Assembly (NCBI RefSeq): GCF_964340395.1
Contig: NC_135556.1
Coordinates: 5,001,501-5,065,500, forward strand
From: Glandiceps talaboti
Lineage: Eukaryota; Hemichordata; Enteropneusta; Spengelidae
Length of the DNA stretch: 64,000 nucleotides
Direction: 5' to 3'
The translations under genes were made by a program, and so were the position numbers. Under the pieces are notes generated by a model, which was given only the letters and a program-made list of their open reading frames with translations, had not been told where the DNA came from and did not search any database. This document shows, piece after piece, positions 26,901-40,777 of the stretch (within the stretch, counting starts at the first letter, position 1; every line of letters begins with the position of its first letter).

Positions 26901-29900
26901 GGATCAATAGCAGCACAACAGCCCTTTACACTTCCTAAACTCCCTGGGGAACATATTATCCATTGCAGCCTTTAAAAGCACATATAATTAAAGCATTCAC
27001 ATTGCAAACTCTATCCTACCAGGTCCCCAATTATGCAGCTGGGTTGACTGAGGCGTATTCGTGGTTCAAATCTTGCCCAAGGACGTTAGCCATTCAGAAA
27101 CATACAGCTGCCATGAGGCTTGAACCTGTACATGTAACTTGCAGATTCTAAGCTGACCACTCTAACAATTTAACCATCAATGGCATCATGACTCCATACA
27201 TGTAACTTCTTTATTTATATAAATTATGTGCAATGAATATAACATCTCCATATAGTGAGTTTTATGCATGAGCATATTCTTTATGATTCCAATGTCAACA
27301 GTTATTGTTGGGTACACCTAAAAATTGTCACTGAACCATTCATTCAGGTTGCTTAACTGCTATATTACAGATATCATGGTTTTTAGTTGTGACATGTTTC
27401 AATTTGTATAACAATATGTCATTTTTCATACGAAACACAAATGACAAAAACAAAGACCAATATCCCTATATCTGGTAACTTGAACTTGTACCTTGAGCAT
27501 ATCTGTATACCTTTGCATTGGGTATTTTTACACTAAACGAGTACCATAAATCATGTTTAGCAATAAGTACATAATGTATGACAATACGGCTGAATTCATG
27601 ACACAAGCAGATGTTTTCTACTCAGTCCCATTCATCAAGGCATGTATGTATATGTGACTTGAATAGAATTCTACATGACTAGCATGATAATTATGTTTAT
27701 AGCTGGTTTGCCACTGCTGAGTTCCGTTACTTGTATCCTCAAGTCAGGGATAACTCCTGGGACAAAGTTCAAAGGTCGTTTGGATCAATATGATGCCATC
27801 ATTGAAATGAGTGCAACAGCACAATGTACACAAAGTAGTGAGTGACACAGTGAGGCTTGTTCATATGACAGAAATTCAAAAACTGTTGTTGATGAATGTA
27901 ATAATACTCTGTCCTATCAATATAGTACACTGTAATTGTATACAAGTAATGTGACATATCATGTTTGGAATCAAACCTCTCTCCGAACATAAAAAATTTG
28001 ATATTATTCCCAAATATTTTTCTTTGTTCAGCCAAGGAAATGACAAGTGACCTTTAGGAAGGAACCTTGTCACTACAAATTTCTATCTAGACAAGTAGTG
28101 ACAAAAACCCCTTTGGTCACTAGTATTTACTGCCTGAATGAAGAAAAATATCAGAGAATAATTTACAACATAGCTTTGTACATGACATTACATGACAGCA
28201 TACAAATGTAACTTAGTACATGATACTGCATGACAGCATAGATTGGTACATGGCACTATATGACAGCATAGCTTAGTACATGACACTACATGACAGTATA
28301 GATTGGTACACTACATTACATGACAGCATAGCTTGTGTACAGATGGTACATGACACTACATGACAGCATAGCCTGGTACAGGTGGTACATGACACTACAT
28401 GACAGCATAGCATGGTACATGGCACTACATGTCAGCATAGCATGGTACATGGCACTACATGACAGCATAGCATGGTACATGGCACTACATGACAGCATAG
28501 CATACATGACAACAGACATTGTACACCTTTGTGTCCAAGTGTTCCTGTAAAGTACATGGGAAGATCTAAAACATCTTGGAATTTGTATGTGGTACCGTAC
28601 ATGTACATGGCCCCAGACATGGGAAGCATGCCCATCAAGGCTATCATAATAAAGTTATCTTTGCTTACCATTCTGTCTCTTTCATCTTCAATTGCTGAGA
28701 TCAACTTGCCAAACTCTTTCAGAGAGTCAGCTGTAGGAAGAATACAAGAACGACAAGTATGAATGATAATGTTGACAGTTATATGGTTTAACTGCATTAT
28801 TTATAACATTTGACAGAACTCATGCCAATACATACATTACAACATGATCCATAACTTAGTCTAGAGGCTGTCCATACATGTAACTTAGTCTAGAGGCTGT
28901 CCATAACTTAGTCTAGAGGCTGTCCATAACTTAGTCTAGAGGCTGTCCATAACTTAAGTCTAGAGGCTGTCCATAACTTAGTCTAGAGGCTGTCCATAAC
29001 TTAAGTCTAGAGGCTGTCCATAACTTAGTCTAGAGGCTGTCCATAACTTAGTCTAGAGGCTGTCCATAACTTAGTCTAGAGGCTGTCCATACATGTAACT
29101 TAGTCGACAGGTTGTCGATAACTTTGAATCTCAAGATCTTGAGATTCAAAACCACAAATAGCTTGTAGACTAGCCACACTCATTTCAGCATAATCCAAAA
29201 AAAACTAGTAATAGTATAATCACTTCATATACATAACTTTTGATACAGCTTACGTCAGAACACACCCAATCCTAGTCATAGAGGTTTTTTTAACCTCATG
29301 ATAAAGTAGATTTCTATGACTGTTCCTGATACACATTCTGTCTGCAGGAATAGAGGTTTTTTTTAACCTCATGATAAAGTAGATTTCTATGACTGTTCCT
29401 GATACACATTCTGTCTGCAGGAATTTAAAAGACTATCATTGTATAGGGAAAATGGCAGCCGTTTCATTCCAAATTGAGTGTCAAAGGGTTAATTAATTAA
29501 TGAAGAATGAACAACTACAATGTACTTGTCAACCACATTTCCAAAGGTTACATTTTACCATTAATATTTTCTCCATCAAAACCATGGACGACTGAAGACA
29601 TTAACTCTTCCATATACAAAATGTTCACTTGTTAAAAATTACACACACAATTTACATGCACATGTAAGTCAGTATGTCCAATTTGACATGCCAATGATGC
29701 ATAGTAATTTTTTATGACTCTCTGATTTTTGGTGTTCCCCAATCCTTTCCTGTGTGGTACACTTCAATAACAAGAACACTCACAACAACAAAATTATCTG
29801 TCATTACTAGAGGGCAGACTGATGTGAGTCGACGTAAGAAATTAGCTTTTGTTGATAGGGTTGATGTACGTGTATAGACTGAATCTGACAGCTGGATCTC

Positions 29901-32900
29901 CACCCACATCATGACCTGCATATCACATTTACCAATTTATACCTTTTTTTCACTCTAGATAAATAAACAGTTTTTGACTTATTGTAATACATAACATTTT
30001 GCATTATGGCAATAAAGGGAGAGGGATCTACCCTAGATCAACAGATTCCATTCTGAAATCAATGATGTATTTAAAACTATGTTAGTATAACCTTACTACC
30101 CTATTCTATTTTTAATGATGTCCTAAAAACCATGATATAGGCCAAACTGTGACTAGTGAGTAGATTCATCACACTAAGTAGAACATGTCCATTTCTATAG
30201 AATACAGTATACTACAAAGACAGCACAGCAAGTGTTTCTCATATACATGTACATGTCACATATTTATGATAACCTCTCTATCAGGTGAATTTCCCAGGGT
30301 AGGATTAATTCACACGTCACTATGTCACTGACACAAGTCTTTACATATTACCAGGGTAGTTAATAAGCCTCAATGCATTATAATGCATTGAAGCATTGCA
30401 TGCACACTATCATAGGTAAATGAAGGGGTTCAGTTTGCTGTGAATACACTCATTTTTCTCTCTCAATATTTTTGTCATTCTGAACTTTACTTTTGACAAA
30501 GGGCATCAAACTCCAGTACCCTAAGAAGTCTAAGGCCAAAAGAAAGAGAAAAGAATTACTATTTCTGGTCTGGACATTTTGTCTAAAATGGTGTGATGAC
30601 ACGTTTGCTTTTTGTTTGTTTTTTAATTCTCAACAAACCTGTAACTCAGTCTACTACATTGTATTTATGACTGTTACTGTTCTTTTTATTTCAACAATTT
30701 CATACTTTGAATTATTGTTTTTTTATAAAAAAATCTTGTGTGCTATACATTATGTAATCTGATAACTATTGGTATACATATAACCTCAGACACTGCCATG
30801 CTACATATACTAGCACACACACATCAACCCTATATTCCAACTGTGGTATCATCCATTCAGATTGAAACAGTAGAAACCAATCCAAATATATGCAGTAGTA
30901 GGGAGTAACCACCTCATGACACATTTTGCTGAAAGACAACTTTGAGCTTCACTCTATGTCAAATATGAATACTTACAGGTTTTAGTCTAAGTTTATAAAG
31001 GATAATTTTGTTGCACATTCAAAGGCCATGTACCGAAGAATATTTTTTTCATTATTCGCTATTATTAGCAGAACACATTCACCTGGAATTTAGGCATTAA
31101 CATATAAATGATTTGACGACATAATTTAGTATTTATGTACACAAAATGTCAGGACCCCCTATTAATGTATTATGCGCCATCAACTGAGGTAACAATGCCA
31201 CAATACAATTTCTGAATGCCATCAAACTAGAATAAGTACAATTCTTATAAGGTTTAAAAGTAATTTGACTCATGTAAAAAAAGGTTAAAAAATCGGCTTC
31301 TGTCACTTTAACATTACACATGGATTCCAACTCTAGTGAACGTCACAAATGAAGGACCATCTATCACTCTAAATACACAACTTATCTCACCCACAAGACA
31401 ATCTATGATGACTCATCCTTTCTTCAATTTCTCTATCCTACAGTAACTGTCTGTCTAACTTTAAAATTGCCAACAGCACTGAGCTATGTCTGCCTGCACT
31501 AGCTAGCTGACTAACTAGATTAATAGCTACAACAACTGCTGTCGGCAGTCTTTGATAATGCACTAACAATTACAACTACACAAGTATACATTAATAAGAG
31601 CTACACTTTTTATATGCAAGCACTAATTATGAAATGTGAAACTAAACATCAATCAGAATGAAACTTGACAGCGTAAAATTTCAAAATATATGATAAAATA
31701 TAACAGTCCTTACATGTACATGTAGCTATATTACAATACATGTGAGGCTTAAAAAAAAAATTGTTTGGTTCTGGTTCAACCCGCCTCCACTTCGGTTTCA
31801 TTGCCAACCCTAAACTTTTTTTTACGTATTCAAGAAAAAATAATAACAAAACTTGTGAAGTCTCGTGAGAAATAGCAAATGCGAAACCTGACATCAACTT
31901 AAAAAGACAATACAAACCAGTTCTTCCAATCTGTAATGGCTGTACATATGTACATCTGTTGGGAAGAAACCAATAACAGAGAGACCATATGGAAAACAAC
32001 AGAAAACATAACTACCTGAACTAGACACTCTCATATGAAAAAATTAAACATTACAAAAAATTAAAATTAAAATCTATCTACCCCATCTGTTCTAAAATTG
32101 AGGGTAATCGGAACCACATAATTTGTTTTAAAGCCTGACTAATCATTATGACTAAATGCCTAGTTTGTAAGTTTTACTGTTCAAATACTATACTGTCCAT
32201 ACACTTTCAAATATGTTTTTATTATTTCATTACATTTTGGTTCATACATTTAGTCTATCACTGTTCACTGAAAGCTGCACTAGCTGCAACTAACTGGAAC
32301 AATTTTTGAAACTGAGTTGTCAGATATAATGGCTTATTCATAATATTGTACACCCATACAAGTATTGAATCACATGTGGGTAAACATATATGTGTAGCTG
32401 TTCATATAGTATGGTGCAATGTATCCACTCAAATTAACTCTTCAGTCTGCACCCAAAAATTAGCACCCCAATGAATCACAATTTCAACTAATTTACTATA
32501 CTACTTATAGATAAGCTAGCCCTGACATGGGCAATGTGATTATGTCTAATTATTATTAGTATTTGAACAATTTTCAGCGAATATATTGTTGGTTGTCTGT
32601 TTGAAAAACAAAATACCCAGTTAGGCCTAAAAGAAAATTCTGTGGTTCCGATTATGATTTCTCAAATATATATTTTTTTTAAATGTTTAGGGTCAGTAGT
32701 GAAAACTAGGTGGGGTCAGGTAACCGGAACCAAACATTTGTTTTCCAGGCCTTACACTTACATGTGGTGGAGCTTTAATTTCACCAAAGGAACAAATGTG
32801 AAAGTTGCATATCATAAAATATTCATGGACATGGCCACTTTACTAAATGTAAATATGAACATGTATGTATGCACACAAATATTTAACATCTACTGGACCT

Positions 32901-35900
32901 ACATGTTTGTATTTCCTATAGTGTGTAGTGTATGAATATGCAATAAAGCAATAACAGTGTTTGAAATTCAATTGAAATATACTGGTACTTTGTACTGTGT
33001 TAACAAATAACTTTTATTTTTAGATATATTTGAAGGTTAATTCTATATATTCAGCTCTGCTATTAGTTCTTTGTCTGTCAATAAAGTCAGCCTTGTGTTT
33101 TTACTATTATTAGGCAGGTAAAATTCCCCAGTCATTCTACCGTGAATTTCTGCCATGTCTTTACTGAAGGGTCGTTTGCATATAAAATCTATTGAGTTTC
33201 TAAGTCATTTTATTGAGGGTCCCTTACGTCCCTACAGTACCAGTGCTTTTGAAGCTAGTAAAATCTAACTGCGTTCACGAGCCATTTTACCAGGGTTCCC
33301 CCACACCAGTAATTTTACATTGGTTTTCTGCAAGTGTTTTTGTTAAGGGTGGTAAAGTAATGGAAATCTACATGCACCTAAGTTCCCAGTCATTTTACCA
33401 GGATTCTCCACCAGTGCTGTCTTTGTGTTAAAGGCAGTAAGTAGGTAAAATCTCACTGAATTTCCCATTGTACATTTTTGTATTTTATAGTGGTTTGCAC
33501 GCAAAACTATTGAAGATGATATAAAATGCAACAAAAGTTTTACCAGACTTTCACATCTGTTACCAAGAGTCATGACCCCAACACTCATATGGCATTCTGT
33601 ACACTGCAGACATTCCTACAGCAAAGCTAGCAGTTCTCTGTCATAATTTGACAAAACCTATTCAAATAAGTACATATAATATATATATGGTTACAAATAT
33701 CTATAAAATATAATAAAAGGATGATTTATTTAAAAATTGACATAATTAATAAATAATGTGATAGAAACTAAGAAATAAACTATGCTAATTTATAAACAGT
33801 ACAACACTTAATTCAAATTCCTTGCAACACAATGTTATGAATCATGCATGTTTTAATAAATTAAGTTAAATGTCCACAGCTACATATAAGCTGCCCTAAA
33901 TCATCAAACATTTATATCTGGTTACATAATGATAAATTGTCATCACCTTATGCCCCACACTATAAGTCAGTCTACACTTTCACCTGTCAATACATCATTT
34001 GATACAGACGTAAATGTAATTCCATACACTTGTACGTTGTTACCCTTCTTGTCAAAGCCTGTACCATTTATCATATCTTTCTTCATCGCCTACGGATATT
34101 TCAATTGACATTCAGGGTACTTCATGTAGCTTACAAAAACTGTATCTTATTATATCTTTGCAGTTTCCATTTGTAGTGACAAAGAGAAAGAAAAGTCCAC
34201 CAGGTGACAGATTACAGACATAATATCATTTTTTGGCTTCACAACTGTATTATATTGGCTGAATTTATGTATTTAATTTTAGGTTATTTTTGGTGCATTT
34301 TAATTAAAAGTTAATTCTTATATTTTCCTTTATAACAATTATTCACTATTGCAATTACTTAAATCTGTGACATTTAGGCATAAATATGATTATTAATAAT
34401 TAGATCACATGAAATATTGAGGCAAGCTCATCATGTCATCAACAGAGCTAACAATGCCAGACATCAATCTGCAATGTTATCGAAGACGTGCATATATTAT
34501 ACAAAAATAGCTGAATCCAAGTTTTATGTAAATACTTCAAGCTCCATTAAGTAAGAAATGTTTCTAAACTCAGTTTGTGCTACTTCACAGCAATACATGT
34601 ATGCCAAGTTTTAGTCTGCCCTAATTCTCTATATTGAGTACAGTTTGATAACGTTCTTATGATTATTTTACTGGAGAAGTTATCATTACCATACAAACCC
34701 TAGTGAAACTACAGATAATAAAATACAATACAAATGTATATGTATTAATTTGTAATAGCAAGGTTTCATACTAATTACTATATATAAGTAAAAACAAACA
34801 GAATAATACATTTTTTAAATTTAGATTTAGAATGATTCCTTTGGCAATAAAATATAGATTCAAGTTTAATTAGTGTAGACATTACTTTATTGGTATTATA
34901 AATTGAAAATGAAAATTGACATCTTTTTGTATCATTTGCTTAATATTTAATTAATATTTAAACAAATGCACGTCAACTTATTATTTTTAGCAAAACTATA
35001 TATTTCTGTAAAATACCAATGATACTGATAGTAAAATAACTTGCATTCCTTGGAAATATAGCATTCCATGCTGTTTAATCATGCTATGGCCTTGACAGTT
35101 ATAAAGTAGGGCATCTTTATGGGTCTTGATAAAGCCTTTAAAAAAGTTAAAGCCTGAAATTATGACAACCTGTGTATTTTTCACATTTGTAGCAAAGTCA
35201 GCCTGAGTGATCATGAACAGTAATATAACTAATCATGTTTAAGTTGAAACTGCTTTACATTTTGTAAGAGAGTAACTAACATGTCACATCTCACTGACTG
35301 CTGGGAATGCAATGTACATGCTTCAAGGGATAGTGCAGGACAGATAAACTAATATTGAAATAAAATAAGTCAATAAATACATGTAGACTAGTTACTCAGC
35401 CTTCCTGCCATCAATTGTGACCCTCTCTGTAAATGAAATGTAAGATTAGACATTACTATTACGACAATGAGGTCAAAGGTTAAAGGTCCGATTAACACTA
35501 GACTGTCAATCCACATAATTGTAGAGGTGATGGTCCTTACATACATACATACATACATGTATATATCCCATACATGTGTAAATCTTTGAGTGTATCCAAT
35601 TACCCTGAAGTGAAAGATGAAATTAATTTTGAAGACACACGTTTTTACAATTTGTGATTTAAATTTTGATGTTACACAAATTGACAATATCAGTTTCTCT
35701 TTGTCAATAAGTATATTCTTCTAGTAATGGACAAGCTGGTACTAATTGTCAACTATCACCCTGTATAATATTGAACTATATTAACTTTTAATAAAACATA
35801 TAACAATGCAAAGTAAAATTACAATATATTCATTATTCATTTCAATCCACCACAATTAAAAAAGAAAGAAATGTCTTTTATAGCCACAGCTGAATTGGTA

Positions 35901-37709
35901 TATAAAACCATATTATAACTTGGACTTTATTTATCACATATATAAATACCACATATTTAACATCATGTAGTTTATAGCCAACTGCTGGCAGACAGACAGA
36001 CAGACAGACAGACTGACTGACTGACTGACTGACTGACTGACTGACTGACTGACTGACTGGGTGGGTGGGTGGGTGGATGAGTAGTTTGGTTGGTACATCA
36101 TGACCTTGATGACCTCCTATGACATCATAATATCATAATCTGTATGTTATCTATAACATGCACAGAGGTCAAAATAAACTAATCTCAATTTGCCATATGA
36201 TGTTATACACTGTAGAGTGTAGGGCTGTATTTTGTGAGGCAATAACGTTTTGTAGCACCTTCACTGAATTTTGCATCACACATTAATAGATTTGGAACAA
36301 ATTAAGGTTTACAGAGCTTAAATTTAATCTATATGCTTTGGTAGTCAGATTTGTGAATTGTCTCAGCGACAATTTTTTATTTATTTCCACTGGTCTGACA
36401 GATTATCACCTAATAATTTTGTACTCTAGATACATTGTGTCTTGGAATGCAATGCTGCCCCACAACCTCACAACATCCCACTATACACAAGATTGACAGT
36501 ATAACCATCTCCTCAATGTTGTGCTGTTTGGTGTCCACAGTTTGTTAATTTAAAACACATAACAGTTCAAACCATCAGTTTCTCTTCTTACATTTATATA
36601 CCATCATTTTTTTTATTTTCAATGTAAACTGTAAACAAAAAATATGAAACATATTGCAGTCACTGGTCATCTATATCTACAGACCACCTGTCTCTATACC
36701 TTGGCATACAACACCACACATGTACTGTCAGCACTGACTCCCACGTAAAGTAAACCCCCTAGGCATTGACATTATGTATGCTGGGTAAACCCCCTAGGCT
36801 GTGCAGTATACATGCTGATCTGGATAATTTGTTTCCGATAAGATAGTGTTCTCAGAAGTATACATGATTAGAAATAACGATGTAACTATCAACAGAAATT
36901 ATGGCAATACTATCTGGTGGCCCAAAGATATGTGGCTAATAGACCAGTGACCACTACAATGCTAGCTGGTGGCCCAAAGATATGTGGCTAATAGACCAGT
37001 GACCACTACAATGCTAGCTGGTGACCCAAAGATTATGTGGCTCGCAGACCAGAGACCACTACAATGCTAGCTGGTGACCAAAAGATTATGTGGCTCGCAG
37101 ACCAGAGACCACTACAATGCTAGCTGGTGGCGCAAAGATATGTGGCTAATAGACCAGTGACCACTACAATGCTAGCTGGTGGCCCAAGGATTATGTGGCT
37201 CACAGAACAGAGACCACTACAATACTAGCTGGTGACCCAAGGATTATGTGGCTCACAGACCAGTGACCACTACAATGCTAGCTGGTGGCCCAAGGATTAT
37301 GTGGCTCACACACCAGTGACCACTACAATACTACATGTAGCTGGTGGTGTAAAGATACAATGTAGTGTGGCTTACTGTTACTCTGTAGTGTAAGTAAATT
37401 ACAGACCCATCACCAGCTGTGATAAGAAGCTGGTGGCCGAAAGATAGTGTCCCTCCGGACCCTCCCCCTCCTCCTGGAGGTGACACTATGACACTGAAAT
37501 GACTTAAAATTGTTGTTGATTTTCATACCATGATATTGAATGAAGTGGGTTATAGAGTTCACAGAACTACAAGGCTTGTTACCTTGTTCATAATCTTACT
37601 AGTAACTACATGCTATGATCTCTCCACCTTGAGAGAGAAGAGAAAGACTTAAAGAGAAAGAAAAAGAAAGAAAGAAAGAGAGAGAGAGACACACACACAC
37701 ACGCGTGCG

Positions 37710-37777
<68 letters not shown>

Positions 37778-40743
37778 GTCTACATGTTTAGTTACTGGAC
37801 TAACTTGTAGAGGGATAACATGTTAACAGTACAGTGCACTATCCCCTGTCTAGACAAATCAATATTAATAATTCACATAACTATATTTCACTTGTCATAA
37901 ATGAGCATAAATCAAATTACGCTATAATAACAATATACTTTAATGTCATACAATGTAGTCTCAGCATTATTTATCCATATTATCATAACTTACATGTATA
38001 AAGGCTCAACCTTAGCACAGAGACTAGTCTATCTAGCTTGACAATGCCATTTACCAGTATGTCAAGTTAAATAGCCAAGTCTTTGGGCTAACTCAACTTG
38101 TACAAAAATCTCAACATTTTTGAAAATAACAAGTTTGATAATTTCTGAATGGTTGGTTTCATTTTGATCATATGCACTTAGACAACACCAGAATTAAATT
38201 CGAAACAAATTGTATGACCTGGTTTGACCTTTCTGACTGCCAACATATGGTGTTGTTTGGGATTCTCCAAAAGAGAATACATTGTGTACATACATTATAC
38301 ATGTAGTAAGCAGACCTGACTCAGAGACTTGGCTATCTGCCTTGAAACTGCAATTCATCAGTAAACTGTCAAGCCAGTATATTGAGTCAGATAGCAAAGT
38401 CTTTGACCAAGCATTGCTAGAGCTCAAAACAGAAGTTCTACTGTGGTAGATAGATTTAGTCAAGTGAACTGTTTCAGCTACAGTTTTCTTATAGATTTCT
38501 ATTGGTCTAACTGACTACAATCTTATAAATTTGGCAGTCCAGATATGTGAAATAGTCTACGTGCCCTGGACTACATGTACACTGCTAATTTGGTAGTCTA
38601 GATGTGATATGAAGTAGTCTGTATCCTGTGTCCTGGACAATTTGGTAGTCTAGATACAATGTTTAGTAGTCTATGTGTCCTGGACTACTGCTAATTTGGT
38701 AGTCTAGATACAATGTTTAGTAGTCTATGTGTCCTGGACTACTGCTACTTTGGTAGTCTAGATACAATGTTTAGTAGTCTATGTGTCCTGGACTACTGCT
38801 AATTTGGTAGTCTAGATACAATGTTTAGTAGTCTATGTGTCCTGGACTACTGCTTATTTGGTAGTCTAGATACAATGTTTAGTAGTCTATGTGTGCTGGA
38901 CTATTGCTACTTTGGTAGTCTAGATACAATGTTTAGTAGTCTATGTGTCCTGGACTACTGCTAATTTGGTAGTCTAGATACAATGTTTAGTAGTTTATGT
39001 GCCCTGGACTACTGCTTATTTGGTAGTCTAGATACAATGTTTAGTACGCTGTGTCTTGGACTACTGCTAATTTGTAAAAAAGTCTCGATATGATGTTTAG
39101 TAGTCTATGTCTCCTGGACTACAGCTATTTGGTAGTCAAGATACAATGTTTAGTAGTCTATGTGTCCTGGACTACTGCTAATTTGGTAGTCTAGATACAA
39201 TGTTTAGTAGTCTATGTGTCCTGGACTACTGCTAATTTGGTAGTCTAGATACAATGTTTAGTAGTCTATGTGTCCTGGACTACTGCTAATTTGGTAGTCA
39301 AGATACAATGTTTAGTAGTCCGTATCTTGGACTACTGCAAATTTGGCTGTCTAGATGTGATGTTTAATAGTCTATTTGTCCCTGGACTACTGTGACACTG
39401 TTAATTTTAGTCCTGATTGCATAGAATACAGCTCATGGCACACACATCATCTGCTACCCCTTGACTGTTGGTATTTATAAATGTGTAGTTTCACACAAAT
39501 GTTAAACATGTAGAAGAAAGAACTCTTTGTTGGCTGTTTCCGTTTATAGTTTGTTTTGGCTCCTTTTCAAGTCATATTAAATGTGGTACGACTGACCAGG
39601 TGTATTGCATTCCAAGTTACAAAAATACATCATGTGGACAGGTAAACATTGGCATCCTAGGTTTATACATGTAACTGAGTGGATTTCAAATCCATACATA
39701 TGCCGTGTTCTTTATTGTTTATTTTAACCAAGTCACGTTATACTAAGTATTGGCTATAAGCAAGCAGGTTATGCAATTTTTCAGTATCTATTGTACAAGT
39801 ATAAGGACTCTGGAGAGACCATTACAAACCATCCTTTGACCAAAATATTACATTTACATTTTACAAGTAATAAAATATAGTACAAGTAATGTACAATACA
39901 TGCAGTAAGTATGTAATTTTAATTTCCTCATTTCTCTATTCATATAGTTTAAATTTGATGACGAGTGAGTTTTTGTAGAAGTTATCACAGTTTTGGCACT
40001 GTCATACTCCCAATTTAAACTGCAACAGTTATAGTTGGATGACGAAATATTATATCAAAAACATATGTGTGTAGGTGTAGTATCAATTTGGAGTTTGTCG
40101 TGACAGTTACAACACCAAAACACCATAACAATTCCATATGATGACAACAGTATTTGGAACTAAACCAACTTTACAATGGATCTGTTGACAGTGATACCAT
40201 TGTAAACTGTCCCCTGTGTCAAATGTGATCTCTATTTTATGTTGTTTTCTTATTCAGCTCCAAGGATGTGACTTAAAAAGTTGGCAAGGAAGATAATACA
40301 GTCACAGTAAATTGTATGGCAAGACTGAAGAATGTTTTCATGTTCTCATGGTTTACATGTTTTCAGTGATTTCTATTGATCTAACAGTAACAGACTACCA
40401 TCTTTCGTTATAATTTTGGTAGTTTAGATGTCATGTTTAATAGTCTACATGTATGCGTCCTGGACTACTGTTAATTTGGAACCCTGATTTTGGAACCTGA
40501 ACAAAATGAAGGAGATTAGGCTTAGAGAAAAGCTGATGCGTACTACTTACTAGGTTTTATACTTGTTATTTTTTAAGATCAATAACTTTTCTATTCTATG
40601 ACTGTACTGGTACATCATGTGCTAGTAACTGTTTGTGTATATGTATGCATACATATTGTACATTGTATGTGTATTTGTGTATGCATGCACGCACGCACGC
40701 ACACACGCACGTATGTACGTATATATGTATGTATGTAGGTATG

Positions 40744-40777
<34 letters not shown>

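Larger units (their letters stand above)
18429..28668 (-). other. RhoGAP intron 3 (9.9-10.2 kb)
   Basis: Holds the composite element (20431-22294), an ATGT run, the 52-bp array, the SINE, foldback copy 3 and the 30-bp array. Between these (18.5-20.4, 22.3-24.0, 24.2-25.5 and 27.2-28.0 kb) I see no exon and no strong structure, only poly-C runs at 19517, 26065 and 26093. Confidence 0.6.

Noticed and set aside
27100-27175. A functional tRNA gene on the minus strand
   Set aside because: A- and B-box-like words exist but no cloverleaf closes, and the sequence continues as a SINE body.
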